Source: UBA7359 sp963976795
Lineage (GTDB): Bacteria > Pseudomonadota > Gammaproteobacteria > Eutrophobiales > Eutrophobiaceae
Reading direction: 5' to 3'
Assembly (NCBI GenBank): GCA_963976795.1
Contig: CAXBLT010000006.1
Span: 62,001-126,000 of the forward strand
DNA length: 64,000 nucleotides
Position 1 is the stretch's first letter. Every line of letters starts with the position of its first letter. Shown piece after piece: positions 26,686-35,816 of this stretch. The translations under genes and the position numbers were made by a program. The notes beneath the pieces were generated by a model, which was not told where the DNA came from, made no database searches, and worked only from the letters and a program-made list of their open reading frames with translations.

Positions 26686-27435
26686 ATGACAACGCTCTTT
26701 GTTTCAGATCTGCACCTGAGTAATCGGCGACCTGAAAAACTTGCCTTATTCAAAAAGTTAATGTCGGGCGCAGCAAAAAAGGCTGATGCGTTTTACATAC
26801 TGGGTGATTTGTTTGATGACTTCTGGATTGGTTGCGATGATCAGCATCCACCCAATCAGGAAGTCATTTCTATTTTACGTGATTATTCAAACGTTAATTC
26901 AACTCAATTATTTGTAATGCGCGGCAATCGAGATTTTCATCTAAACCAGGAATTTGCTAATAAAACGGGCTGTACTTTAATCGAAGATCCAACTGACATT
27001 ATGCTTAATGATAAAAAAACTCTGTTAATGCATGGAGACACCTTATGCACTGATGATGTGAAGTATCAGAAATGGCGGAAATTTATTACTAACCCTGTTA
27101 TTAAATGGATCTATTTCATTATGCCTCTGAAATTGAGAACACACATATCACATAACGTTCGAGGCTACGCGGCAGAGGCTGTACAGAAAAAGGCACCGGA
27201 AATCATCGATGTGACTGAAGAAGCGGTATTAAATACTTTTGAACGCTTTAACGTAGAAACATTGATTCATGGTCACACGCACCGACAGGCAAGACATGAA
27301 GTACCATTAAACAATAGACAGGCAACAAGATTTGTTTTGGGTGAGTGGTTCGAGCAAGACTGCGTGTTAGTCCATGATAAAACCGGTTTCAGGTTTGAGC
27401 GCGTAGATGACTATATCATCGAATACGGAAAGTAG
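26686..27435 (+). CDS. lpxH: UDP-2,3-diacylglucosamine diphosphatase LpxH
   Basis: Peripheral inner-membrane enzyme that cleaves UDP-2,3-diacylglucosamine to lipid X in lipid A synthesis. The 249-residue calcineurin-like metallophosphatase has its di-manganese ligands in order: D8/H10 (SDLH), D41 (GDLFDD), N81 (RGNRDF), H116 (MHGDT) and the HGHTH group near residues 205-209. It follows ppiB by 44 bases. Its TAG stop codon directly abuts the inverted end of the transposase element: the last G of the stop is the first base of the 16-bp repeat. The C-terminus may therefore have been altered by that insertion. Confidence 0.95.
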   Translation: MTTLFVSDLHLSNRRPEKLALFKKLMSGAAKKADAFYILGDLFDDFWIGCDDQHPPNQEVISILRDYSNVNSTQLFVMRGNRDFHLNQEFANKTGCTLIEDPTDIMLNDKKTLLMHGDTLCTDDVKYQKWRKFITNPVIKWIYFIMPLKLRTHISHNVRGYAAEAVQKKAPEIIDVTEEAVLNTFERFNVETLIHGHTHRQARHEVPLNNRQATRFVLGEWFEQDCVLVHDKTGFRFERVDDYIIEYGK

Positions 27436-28220
27436 GGTCAGATACAACTTTCCTCATCTTTTCTTTGGCCTCCCCATAGTGGCAGGCCTTACTCTTTGCC
27501 CATATAGTGTTTCCAGTTCTTCTTTAAATCGGTCATTGCCTAATGCCATCCCTTTATTAACCGAGCTACGTATTTGCTCTAATAGCTCATCATCAACATG
27601 TGCTTTAAACATAGATTTATATGCACTTAACCGTTCCTTTTTATTCGTTCCAAGTCTTAAATACTCTTCATGCGGTTTACAAAGTTCAGTGTTAATACCA
27701 AGAGCATTGCATCGATAGCTTGACCAAAAATACTCAGAGGGATCGTGGACCATGTCTGCCCGAATCGGATTTAACTCAATATAACGGTAACACTGCAATA
27801 AATACGTTTCTGTCTGAACAAGACTCGATTTAAAACGACCTTCCCAGAGTGTGCCCGATCGTTGATACTGATAATTAAAGTATTGAACATAACGTCGGCC
27901 CAGTGCCTGCATCATTGCAGACACCCCATCACTACTTGTCGGTGTTACCAGCAAATGAACATGATTTGTCATAAACACCCAAGCATGAATCGCAACGTGA
28001 AATTTTTGTGAATATTCTTTTAACCAATTTGAATAAGCAGCAAAATCATGTTTGCTTCCAAAACAAACACTCCTATTGTTTCCGCGCTGTACCACATGCT
28101 GAGGTATGCCCGAAGGACATAATCGAGGTAAACGTGCCATGGTTGCTTCCTTGTAACCAATTAAAAATAAAGTTTAAACTATGCCTGATCTCTTAGTAAA
28201 TAATAAGTTGTATCTGACCC
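27435..28220 (-). mobile_element. REP-associated (RAYT/IS200-like) element with 16-bp inverted ends
   Basis: A perfect 16-bp inverted repeat (GGGTCAGATACAACTT at 27435-27450 and its complement at 28205-28220) brackets one transposase gene. GTAG stands immediately at the left end, a tetranucleotide typical of REP elements recognised by this transposase family. No direct target duplication was evident. The same end sequence occurs at the remnant near 12.95 kb. Confidence 0.82.
27454..28140 (-). CDS. REP-associated tyrosine transposase (Y1/HUH superfamily)
   Basis: Single-strand DNA transposase of the IS200/IS605-like Y1 family in its REP-associated form. The 228-residue protein opens with MARLPRL and IPQHVVQRGNNR. 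It carries the HUH metal motif (HVHLLV, about residues 85-90) and the candidate catalytic tyrosine in the CYRYIELNPIRADMV segment, and ends in the GRPKK basic tail. All key residues are present, so it could be active. It is placed between lpxH and ampE inside the 16-bp inverted ends. Confidence 0.92.
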   Translation of the reverse strand: MARLPRLCPSGIPQHVVQRGNNRSVCFGSKHDFAAYSNWLKEYSQKFHVAIHAWVFMTNHVHLLVTPTSSDGVSAMMQALGRRYVQYFNYQYQRSGTLWEGRFKSSLVQTETYLLQCYRYIELNPIRADMVHDPSEYFWSSYRCNALGINTELCKPHEEYLRLGTNKKERLSAYKSMFKAHVDDELLEQIRSSVNKGMALGNDRFKEELETLYGQRVRPATMGRPKKR

Positions 28221-28242
28221 CACTTTTCGCATCGAATGTGAA

Positions 28243-29106
28243 TTAACCCAGCGTGCCTGACAAGGTCATGATACCTAATATGGCAAGCCAAATAATCAAG
28301 GTTCGATTAAGCAATCCTTTAAGCTCATCTATCCAATAAGCCTTTTCTCTGTCAGGTACGTCAATGTCTGTTCTGTATTGTAAGGCCCCTATTCCAGCAT
28401 CTATCAGGACTTGATTATTCACTTCAATGGAAAGATGTTCTGATTTACTCCAACCTGGCATGGCATCAACCAAATGTCCTCCAAGGGCAAGTCCGAGCAC
28501 CATTGCCCTTGATGAAGGCCATTCGAGAATGTTGATTAAAATAGATGAACTGTCAGCAAAACCACTGCGTATCTCGCTGAACTCATTATTTATCTCATCA
28601 ACCACTCGATAAAGTAATGCGCCAACAGGGCCCAGAATTAAAAACCAGAAAATAACGGAAAATGTACGTTTATGTGATTCCACCAGACTAGATTTAATGA
28701 TCGCGATTTCGTTAGAATCATTTTCGCTGAGCAATGTTTCATCGATTAAACCTTCTGCCAATTCAGTCACCGCATCAACCTTACCCTCATCTACTGCGGT
28801 AATATATTCATCAAGACGGTTATCCAGATCTTCCGGGGCAAGACAATAAATCAATACGATAAGAGAGATAACTATCTCTACTATCCATGACAGTGAACAG
28901 GCAAGGCATAACACGATAATGAGCCCAGATAGCGCAATAGCTAAGACAAGTAATAAGCCGCATGTCCCATCCCAGAACTTATATTGCGCCAACCGTTTCT
29001 CTAAGCTGTAATACAACGAAACACACCAGTTAAAATTACGATGGCGCTCTAACCCACCCAGAAAAAAATCCAGGCTCAAGGCAATAAGAATAACGATTAA
29101 TGTCAT
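28243..29106 (-). CDS. ampE: Inner-membrane protein AmpE
   Basis: Integral membrane protein linked to beta-lactamase induction and cell-wall recycling; its exact biochemical role is not settled. The 287-residue protein has several membrane helices (N-terminus, about 45-100, about 145-165 and the C-terminus) and the conserved segments LDFFLGGLE and CLAPEDLD. Its ATG overlaps the ampD stop as ATGA, so the two are translationally coupled. The transposase element sits just beyond its stop. Confidence 0.9.
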   Translation of the reverse strand: MTLIVILIALSLDFFLGGLERHRNFNWCVSLYYSLEKRLAQYKFWDGTCGLLLVLAIALSGLIIVLCLACSLSWIVEIVISLIVLIYCLAPEDLDNRLDEYITAVDEGKVDAVTELAEGLIDETLLSENDSNEIAIIKSSLVESHKRTFSVIFWFLILGPVGALLYRVVDEINNEFSEIRSGFADSSSILINILEWPSSRAMVLGLALGGHLVDAMPGWSKSEHLSIEVNNQVLIDAGIGALQYRTDIDVPDREKAYWIDELKGLLNRTLIIWLAILGIMTLSGTLG

Positions 29107-29675
29107 AGTGTTAGTAAAGAGTAGTAGTAGTTCTTGTCAAAAGCCACCCCAGGATCAGTCTTCCGACCAGGCGCAATATCACTATGACCAACAATACGAT
29201 CTTTTGTGATCTTGTTCCAGCGCTGACAAATCAAGTCCGTTACCATTGCCAGAGTAGTGTATTGAATTTCACAATAAGCTTCTTCATCACAACCTTCAAG
29301 CTCGATACCAATAGCAAAATCATTGCATTGCTCACGCCCGTTAAAAGATGATTCCCCAGCGTGCCACGCACGTTTTATAAATGGAACATATTGTGTTATC
29401 TCCCCTTCTCGGTCGATGAGTAAATGGGATGACACGCGTAACGCATGTATCTCGCCAAAATAAGGGTGTGCGTCAGGCATTAATGTATTAGTAAATAACT
29501 GGTCAATAAATCCACCGCCATACTCTTTGGGCGGCAAGCTTATCCCGTGAATCACTAAAAGATCGATGTCCGATAAATCAGGTCGTTCGTCACAATTCGG
29601 CGATTGAACAATACGTACGCCAGACAACCATGCACCATCTGCATCTATCTGATAATTCACTCTATTCAATTTCAA
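29103..29675 (-). CDS. ampD: 1,6-anhydro-N-acetylmuramyl-L-alanine amidase AmpD
   Basis: Cytoplasmic zinc amidase that removes the peptide from anhydro-muropeptides during peptidoglycan recycling and so keeps AmpR-type inducers low. The 190-residue protein has zinc ligands H43 (LVIHGIS), the histidine in RAWHAG and the aspartate in the C-terminal RIVGHSD...KTDPG region, plus the catalytic glutamate in GIELEG. There is no signal peptide, as expected for AmpD. It is divergent from egtC, with 71 bases between the starts. Confidence 0.95.
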   Translation of the reverse strand: MKLNRVNYQIDADGAWLSGVRIVQSPNCDERPDLSDIDLLVIHGISLPPKEYGGGFIDQLFTNTLMPDAHPYFGEIHALRVSSHLLIDREGEITQYVPFIKRAWHAGESSFNGREQCNDFAIGIELEGCDEEAYCEIQYTTLAMVTDLICQRWNKITKDRIVGHSDIAPGRKTDPGVAFDKNYYYSLLTL

Positions 29676-29746
29676 TACCTGTTTTGGCCTGTTAAGCTGA
29701 TACCTTAAAATAACATAACCGTGACGAATCTAAAGAGAGAATTTTA

Positions 29747-30508
29747 ATGTGCCGATTAGCCGCTTATCTTGGTACTGAGATATCCCTAGCCGTATTTTTG
29801 CAAGAACATGAGCATAGCCTTGTTCAGCAATCATGGGCGCCAAAAGAAATGCAAGGCGGCATTTTAAATGCAGATGGCTACGGTGTCGCATGGCTGACAA
29901 ACAATATTCCCAGTAGCTATAAAAACGTCTTGCCTATCTGGTCTGATATAAATTTGGATAGTCTAGGTCGCTCTCTTAGTAGTCAATTATGGCTGGCAAA
30001 TGTACGCAGTGCTACAACAGGTCAGGGCGTTAGTGAGGCGAATACTCAACCTTTTATAAAAGATAATCTGATTTTTACCCATAACGGTAGCCTGAAACCA
30101 TTTGATAAAAATATTAAGGCACGTTTTCTCGATTTATTGCCAAATACAATCAGTGCAGAAATTACGGGTGATTCAGATTCATTGTATTTATTCGCTTTGT
30201 TACAGCATCACCTACAAAATCAAGATTCATTATCCAATGCCATAATTTCAACAATGAATGATTTAAAGTCGATATGTAGTGACACCGTCTCGGCACTATT
30301 AAATACCGTCATCAGTAACGGGGACTCACTATATGCCTGTCGACATGCATTGAATGGAAACTGTCCCAGTCTTTATTATCTTTACAAAGAAAATAATGTT
30401 TGGCTAGCATCGGAACCTCTCTCTCCAAATGAGACATGGAACACTTTCCCTGAGCATAGCTTTATGCGTTTTGATCATTCTGGAGTGATTGAAGATTACA
30501 AATTATGA
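29747..30508 (+). CDS. egtC: Class II glutamine amidotransferase, EgtC type (ergothioneine pathway)
   Basis: The catalytic N-terminal cysteine of class II amidotransferases is exposed after Met (MCRLAAYLG), followed by the GILNADGYGVAW and FTHNGSL segments. EgtC removes glutamate from the gamma-glutamyl hercynylcysteine sulfoxide made by EgtB. The ORF overlaps the next gene, which encodes an EgtB-like protein, by four bases (ATGA), which supports this role over a general amidotransferase. An AGAGAG ribosome site precedes the ATG. Confidence 0.87.
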   Translation: MCRLAAYLGTEISLAVFLQEHEHSLVQQSWAPKEMQGGILNADGYGVAWLTNNIPSSYKNVLPIWSDINLDSLGRSLSSQLWLANVRSATTGQGVSEANTQPFIKDNLIFTHNGSLKPFDKNIKARFLDLLPNTISAEITGDSDSLYLFALLQHHLQNQDSLSNAIISTMNDLKSICSDTVSALLNTVISNGDSLYACRHALNGNCPSLYYLYKENNVWLASEPLSPNETWNTFPEHSFMRFDHSGVIEDYKL

Positions 30509-31659
30509 AGGAATTAATTGCGACGTTTCGCTTATTACAAAACGAAACTCTTGATATTGTCAGTGCCCTCCCGAAAACACATTATCATAAACAGTTTCAC
30601 CCCGACTTAAGTCCGATTGGATGGCACCTTGGGCACTGTGTTTTCACAGAAAGCTATTGGATAAAAGAACAGTTACTCGAAAAAAAAATACTCGGCGACT
30701 CATTAAAATCACTTTACGTACCTGAATTAAGTGTCAAACAATCCCGCGCCGCAGCGTTACCTGATAAAAAAAGCATGCTTGCATGGGCTAAAGAGACACA
30801 AGTAGAAAACGTTAGCTTGCTTGAATTAGCAACGACACAATTAAGCTCTCATGAGTTATTAAAAAATGATTATTTAATTCATTTTTTAATCCAACACTAT
30901 TCACAACACATTGAAACCATGATGATGGTGCTAACGACAATGCAGATTCAGCGTGGGCACACTGAATTCACGCCATCTCAAGCCCTGGAATCTAGTCAAC
31001 TACAAAAAGAATTTACTACGATTGTATCCAGCACCTACAATATTGGTAACGTAGAAAGCAATGTTCCTTATGATAATGAACACCCGGTTCACGACGTAGA
31101 TTTGAGTAGCTACAATATAGCGCGTTATCCAGTATCAAATGGTGAGTACTTAAGTTTTATGAGTTCAGGGGCTTACTCAACTAAAGAATTTTGGTCCGAA
31201 GCAGGCTGGGAATGGAACATCAATCACAATTCGGCTCACCCATACCATTGGCAAAAACATAAAAACGGGATTTGGTATGGTATCGATCATCAAGGACCAT
31301 TCCCTTTGAAAGAGGCTCATCCCGTACACGGGTTAAACCAGTTTGAAGCAGCGGCCTATGCGAAATGGGCTGGAGCCAGGTTACCGCATGAATATGAATG
31401 GGAGGCAGCGGCTAAAAACCATCTATTACAACAAACCGGATTAGTATGGGAGTGGTGTAATAATCAGTTTCATCCTTATGATGGTTTTTTGCCTTACCCT
31501 TACGCAACTTATTCCGCACCCTACTTTGATGAGCAACATTATGTATTAAAGGGTGGGAGTCGATATACAAAAGAACACATCAAACGGGCAAGTTTTCGAA
31601 ATTATTATCAGGCTGACAAACGTCATATTTTTTCAGGTTGTCGATTAGTTTACGATTGA
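30505..31659 (+). CDS. egtB: Ergothioneine biosynthesis protein EgtB-like (DinB + FGE sulfatase-modifying domains)
   Basis: Iron-dependent sulfoxide synthase that joins a thiol donor to hercynine. The DinB-like N-terminal half supplies the probable iron ligands: H41 or H44 (HLGH) and the H131-x3-H135 pair (HYSQH). The C-terminal FGE-type half has VWEW, a conserved aromatic PYPY stretch and VLKGGSRYT, and ends FSGCRLVYD. At 384 residues it is slightly shorter than many EgtB proteins but has both domains. It is coupled to egtC by an ATGA overlap. No EgtD methyltransferase gene is nearby, so hercynine must come from elsewhere. Related SenA or OvoA-like enzymes are possible alternatives. Confidence 0.82.
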   Translation: MKELIATFRLLQNETLDIVSALPKTHYHKQFHPDLSPIGWHLGHCVFTESYWIKEQLLEKKILGDSLKSLYVPELSVKQSRAAALPDKKSMLAWAKETQVENVSLLELATTQLSSHELLKNDYLIHFLIQHYSQHIETMMMVLTTMQIQRGHTEFTPSQALESSQLQKEFTTIVSSTYNIGNVESNVPYDNEHPVHDVDLSSYNIARYPVSNGEYLSFMSSGAYSTKEFWSEAGWEWNINHNSAHPYHWQKHKNGIWYGIDHQGPFPLKEAHPVHGLNQFEAAAYAKWAGARLPHEYEWEAAAKNHLLQQTGLVWEWCNNQFHPYDGFLPYPYATYSAPYFDEQHYVLKGGSRYTKEHIKRASFRNYYQADKRHIFSGCRLVYD

Positions 31660-31713
31660 CACACCCCAATATTAGTTGCCTCAGGCTTCTCAGCAACGGC
31701 TCAATAGGCATAT

Positions 31714-32184
31714 CTACTCAGATGCTGACTCGAGTAATTTGACGAGTTTCTTATTTTTTGTTTTTTCAGCCATCGTGATTGCTGTCTTTTCTTTTTTATC
31801 AGCGAGAGTCGCATCCGCTCCGGCGTTTAATAATACTTCAACAATCTCAAATCGCTTACTGGCGATGGCTAGCATTAATGCCGTCTTGCCCTGTTCATCG
31901 GCAAGATTCACATCGACACCTTCAACAACAAGTTCCCGAACAATGCTTCTATTACCATTATAGGCAGCACTCATTAACGCCGTGCGTCCTGATTTATTTT
32001 TGGCATTGACATTATAACCATTCGACAACATCGATTTGATCTGACTTAAATGCCCTTCTTTAGCCGCTGTGTAGAATTTTAATTCATTGGTTTCATCAGC
32101 AGCGGATCCTTCCTCAGCAAATACACCCGTCAGAAAAAAACAGAATGTAAAGATAATAAAAAAACAGTGCGTCAATCTATGCAT
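31714..32184 (-). CDS. Periplasmic ankyrin-repeat protein
   Basis: A 156-residue protein with a signal peptide (hydrophobic residues about 8-21, VFAEE) followed by three to four ankyrin repeats (about residues 34-150, motifs such as GRTALMSAAYNGN and GKTALMLAIAS). The fold mediates protein binding; the partner is unknown. It is convergent with egtB and has no obvious operon partner, and the divergent neighbour is an aspartic protease gene. Confidence 0.85.
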   Translation of the reverse strand: MHRLTHCFFIIFTFCFFLTGVFAEEGSAADETNELKFYTAAKEGHLSQIKSMLSNGYNVNAKNKSGRTALMSAAYNGNRSIVRELVVEGVDVNLADEQGKTALMLAIASKRFEIVEVLLNAGADATLADKKEKTAITMAEKTKNKKLVKLLESASE

Positions 32185-32255
32185 ATCAATAAGCCATCGT
32201 TTTAATGTATTGTTTCTATAGAGCTGATATCGGCATTTATGACAAAATCTGAAGT

Positions 32256-32771
32256 ATGAATGAAGACAATTTTCAAAAACGCCTTGGCAGAGGCATGACC
32301 GTTTTAGGCTGGATCGTCGTTCTCGGTATTTTATCAGTCTATTTTTCCCGGTTTCTCGACCAACAAAATAACCCGAACGAAGTCTTATCCTCTACACAAA
32401 CGCATGACTACACACAAGTTCAGTTACAACGAAATCGCTACGGCCACTATGTCGCTAGCGGCATGATCAATAACACTGAGGTTGTATTCATACTTGATAC
32501 AGGAGCAACAGACATCAGTGTTCCTGAAAAGATCGCCAAAAAATTAAGACTAAAACCCGGAATAAAAATACCTGTGCATACCGCTAATGGTCAGATCGAT
32601 GTTTATGCTTCGACATTAAATAGTGTCAGCCTCGGTAAAATAGAGCTACACAATATCAGCGCCAACATTAATCCCTATATGCAAGGTGAAGAGGTGCTGC
32701 TAGGCATGAGTTTTTTAAAACATCTCGACTTCTCTCAGCAAGGGGATCAGCTACTCATTCGACAATATTGA
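32256..32771 (+). CDS. Membrane-anchored retropepsin-like aspartic protease (clan AA)
   Basis: A 171-residue protein with one N-terminal membrane helix (about residues 14-33) and a single retroviral-type aspartic protease domain. The catalytic motif is DTGATDISVP, with D81. The domain would lie in the periplasm and must dimerise to form an active site. Homologues are widespread in proteobacteria, but their substrates are mostly unknown. The next gene on the same strand starts 70 bases later. Confidence 0.88.
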   Translation: MNEDNFQKRLGRGMTVLGWIVVLGILSVYFSRFLDQQNNPNEVLSSTQTHDYTQVQLQRNRYGHYVASGMINNTEVVFILDTGATDISVPEKIAKKLRLKPGIKIPVHTANGQIDVYASTLNSVSLGKIELHNISANINPYMQGEEVLLGMSFLKHLDFSQQGDQLLIRQY

Positions 32772-32841
32772 GTGATAACGATTAAACTATCCTCTTTTCA
32801 ATCAAAGCCTTAAGCAAGCAAACTGGCACTAGGACGGCTAT

Positions 32842-34218
32842 ATGCCCTGGTTACAAGATAAGTTAAACCTTTTAAGCAGCATCATCTGGGGAGAGTACTT
32901 GCTCATTCCTCTGCTCGCTATCGTAGGGATCTACCTGACGATTGGGCTACGTGCCATGCCTTGGCGAAAAATACCTCTCGCATTTCAAACCCTGTGGCAA
33001 GGCCGAAAGGAGTCCTCTCAAAACAAAGGTGATATCAGCCCGTTTCAGGCCTTAATGACAGCCCTATCGGCAACTGTTGGCACCGGCAATATTGCCGGTG
33101 TTGCCACAGCAATTTATTTCGGAGGACCTGGCGCAATCTTCTGGATGTGGGTCATTGCTATTTTCGGTATGGCAACAAAATACGCCGAAGCAGTGCTTGC
33201 CGTGAGCTATAGAGAGACTGATGCACTTGGCAACTACGTTGGCGGTCCAATGTATTATATACGTAACGGCTTGGGGGATAATTGGCGCTGGATGGCTGCC
33301 TCATTCGCTTTTTTTGCCATGATTGCTGCATTTGGTATTGGCAATATGGTTCAATCCAATTCTGTAGCAGACGAGATTCATTCAAGCTTCAATATTCCCA
33401 CTTGGCTTACTGGCGCTGTGATATCTGTACTCGCCTCCTTAGTCATTATTGGCGGAGTAAAACGTATCGCACAGGTTGCCTCAAAACTGGTTCCTTTTAT
33501 GGCGGCGATTTATATTCTTGCTGCGTTAGTGATCATCCTCCTTAATATAGAAAAGTTACCTGCGGCTTTTTTACTCATTATTGAAAGCGCGTTCACAGGC
33601 TCTGCCGCAAGTGGTGGTTTTCTTGGTGCATCAATCTGGATGGCCATACGTTGGGGTTTTGCCAGAGGTATTTTCTCAAATGAAGCTGGCCTGGGTAGTG
33701 CTCCTATTGCTCATGCAGCAGCTCAAACGACTGATCCGGTAAAACAAGGCATGGTCGCCATGTTGGGTACCTTTATTGATACCCTTATCCTCTGTAGCCT
33801 GACGGCATTCGTCATCATTATTACCGGGGCATGGGATAGCGGCTTACAAGGCGCGCCTATGTCATCACGTGCGTTTTCAATCGGGCTATATGGCTATGGC
33901 GGTTATATCGTTAGTTTTGGACTGGTTTTATTCGCCTTCTCAACCATACTCGGATGGAGTTATTACGGTGAACGATGTGCCAGTTACCTCTTTGGCACAA
34001 AGATTATTATTTATTATCGAATAGTGTGGATTATAGCTATCTTCATCGGCGCTGTAGTAAAACTGGAATTAGTCTGGGCATTTGCAGATGTACTCAACGG
34101 GTTGATGGCATTACCTAACCTTATCGCCTTGCTACTACTTAGCCCCATTGTCTTTAGCAAAACACGGCAATACTTTAACAATAAAAATTCAACATGGTCA
34201 TTAACCAGAAAGATATAA
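32842..34218 (+). CDS. Sodium:alanine/glycine symporter (AGCS family)
   Basis: Inner-membrane importer that uses the sodium gradient to take up alanine or glycine. The 458-residue protein has about ten membrane helices and the family signatures GTGNIAGVATAIYFGGPGA and FSNEAGLGSAPIAHAAA. Its end overlaps the start of nadC by 25 bases, so the two are likely cotranscribed. The exact amino acid is not decided by sequence. Confidence 0.92.
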   Translation: MPWLQDKLNLLSSIIWGEYLLIPLLAIVGIYLTIGLRAMPWRKIPLAFQTLWQGRKESSQNKGDISPFQALMTALSATVGTGNIAGVATAIYFGGPGAIFWMWVIAIFGMATKYAEAVLAVSYRETDALGNYVGGPMYYIRNGLGDNWRWMAASFAFFAMIAAFGIGNMVQSNSVADEIHSSFNIPTWLTGAVISVLASLVIIGGVKRIAQVASKLVPFMAAIYILAALVIILLNIEKLPAAFLLIIESAFTGSAASGGFLGASIWMAIRWGFARGIFSNEAGLGSAPIAHAAAQTTDPVKQGMVAMLGTFIDTLILCSLTAFVIIITGAWDSGLQGAPMSSRAFSIGLYGYGGYIVSFGLVLFAFSTILGWSYYGERCASYLFGTKIIIYYRIVWIIAIFIGAVVKLELVWAFADVLNGLMALPNLIALLLLSPIVFSKTRQYFNNKNSTWSLTRKI

Positions 34219-35021
34219 GTGCAAATGTTAAATCGGCATTAGCCGAAGATGTGGGTGATGGTGATGTAACTGCGGAGTTGATCCCGGAAACTGCCATGGC
34301 ATCAGCAACATTAATTACTCGCGAACATGCCATCGTCGCCGGGTGCCAGTGGTTTGATGAAGTATTTAATCAGTTGGCTCCTGCTACATCGATAAATTGG
34401 CAGATTGCAGATGGTGATGCCGTCGTACCAGAACAAATACTATGTACTATCGAAGGTTCAGCTCGATCGCTGTTGACTGGCGAGCGTACTGCCATTAATT
34501 TTTTACAAACACTCTCTGCGACGGCAACAACCGTTGCCAGTTTTGTCGACATCATAAAAGATACCCATACGAAAATATTAGATACTCGCAAAACTATTCC
34601 CGGTTTACGGCTTGCTCAAAAATATGCGGTCGCATGCGGCGGCGGGACTAATCATCGTATCGGTCTTTTTGACGCCATCCTTATCAAAGAAAATCACATA
34701 ATGGCAGCGGGTAGCATTACGCAAGCAGTTACACAAGCCAAAGCAAAGAATCTACCTGTGGAAGTAGAAGTTGAATCTTTATCTGAGCTGGAAGAGGCAT
34801 TAGAAGCAAAAGCAGATCAAATATTATTGGATAACTTTGATCTGGCATTACTAGAAAAAGCGGTCAATATCAATCAGGGTCGAGCCAAGCTCGAAGCCTC
34901 CGGCAATATTAGCAAAGACGATTTATATGCTATTGCGAAAACCGGTGTTGACTACATCTCTATTGGCGCATTAACCAAACACATTCGGGCAATTGATTTT
35001 TCCATGCGCATTAATCTATAG
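34194..35021 (+). CDS. nadC: Nicotinate-nucleotide pyrophosphorylase (carboxylating)
   Basis: Converts quinolinate and phosphoribosyl pyrophosphate to nicotinate mononucleotide in de novo NAD synthesis. The 275-residue protein has the family segments RTAINFLQ, DTRKTIPGLR, CGGGTNHR and KENHI, including the substrate-binding arginines and lysines. It overlaps the end of the upstream symporter gene by 25 bases. In many gammaproteobacteria nadC lies close to ampD/ampE, which fits the neighbourhood. Confidence 0.95.
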   Translation: MVINQKDISANVKSALAEDVGDGDVTAELIPETAMASATLITREHAIVAGCQWFDEVFNQLAPATSINWQIADGDAVVPEQILCTIEGSARSLLTGERTAINFLQTLSATATTVASFVDIIKDTHTKILDTRKTIPGLRLAQKYAVACGGGTNHRIGLFDAILIKENHIMAAGSITQAVTQAKAKNLPVEVEVESLSELEEALEAKADQILLDNFDLALLEKAVNINQGRAKLEASGNISKDDLYAIAKTGVDYISIGALTKHIRAIDFSMRINL

Positions 35022-35816
35022 ACCAATACACATGGGAATAATGATTATTAGAGTTTGCTCTTGACCAAACCTTCATGTCTTTTTCACCTATCGTAAAATT
35101 TACCACCCGCTAATAAAAGCTGCGTCCATAACACCAGAAAGAGGCGCATCACCATCACGCTACCTGACGTTGAAACCTTGCTCATCAAACCTTCCAAAAA
35201 TACTTGAACCACGGTATCTTTAATCTTAACCTACCCCGGAATTTTAAAAAAAACAGCGGCTAATATGACTAAAGCACAAAAACCGGTAAATTTTAGCAAT
35301 CGCTGCCCTCAATCGAACCCTCTTAAATTTGAGCAATCCCCTGTAACTTGAGTAATACCCGGTTGTCGCATGATCCAGCATCGGTTAACTTATGCGCTTT
35401 TTAAATGGGCCTTCGTAGGGGAATGAACCCACTATCTATGTATGTGCTTGATTACATAGGTACAGCCGTTGCTTATGATGACAAGGCTAAACATGTTATC
35501 GGAGACGGTAACGTCTCTCCAAAGAATGCCGCACCTCTGCTTGAAGGAAAAAAAACAGTAGCGTTAAGATGCAAACGTGCCAATACTCATAGGCGTTGAT
35601 GGTACAGATTATAGAGGGCAAGAACGCTATGGAAAAATAATTTGGGGCGCAATAGGATTTGGTACGTTAAAATTAACATTACAATGAGCATGTATTGCAA
35701 AACTATTCGAGAACAATAATCAAGTATTTGATGCAGAAAAAATCTTTAGTCTTGCTAAAACAATGGTATAGCTTAATATTCAACCGCTAATTAAGCGTAA
35801 TAATAACAACGTATAA
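35022..35816. other. Largely non-coding stretch between nadC and the Sel1 gene
   Basis: Nearly 800 bases without a convincing intact gene. The first 380 bases show no open frame of note in any strand. The second half contains a broken coding-like stretch, annotated separately. No tRNA, hairpin or mobile-element end was seen, so this looks like a degraded locus. Confidence 0.55.
35405..35771 (+). pseudogene. Decayed coding-like remnant (unknown family)
   Basis: A 64-codon frame beginning MGLRRGMNPL breaks off. A second frame continues as ANVPILIGVDGTDYRGQERY until an internal TGA, then resumes to a TAG at 35769-35771. The two parts are in different frames, so at least one frameshift and one nonsense change would be needed to join them. 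The family was not recognised. It may be the remains of a lost gene, or chance. Confidence 0.35.

Noticed and set aside
23763..35361. CTTGAGTAATACCC at two distant sites (near 23763 and 35350)
   Set aside because: A 14-base match is expected by chance several times in a window this size, and nothing else is shared around the two sites.
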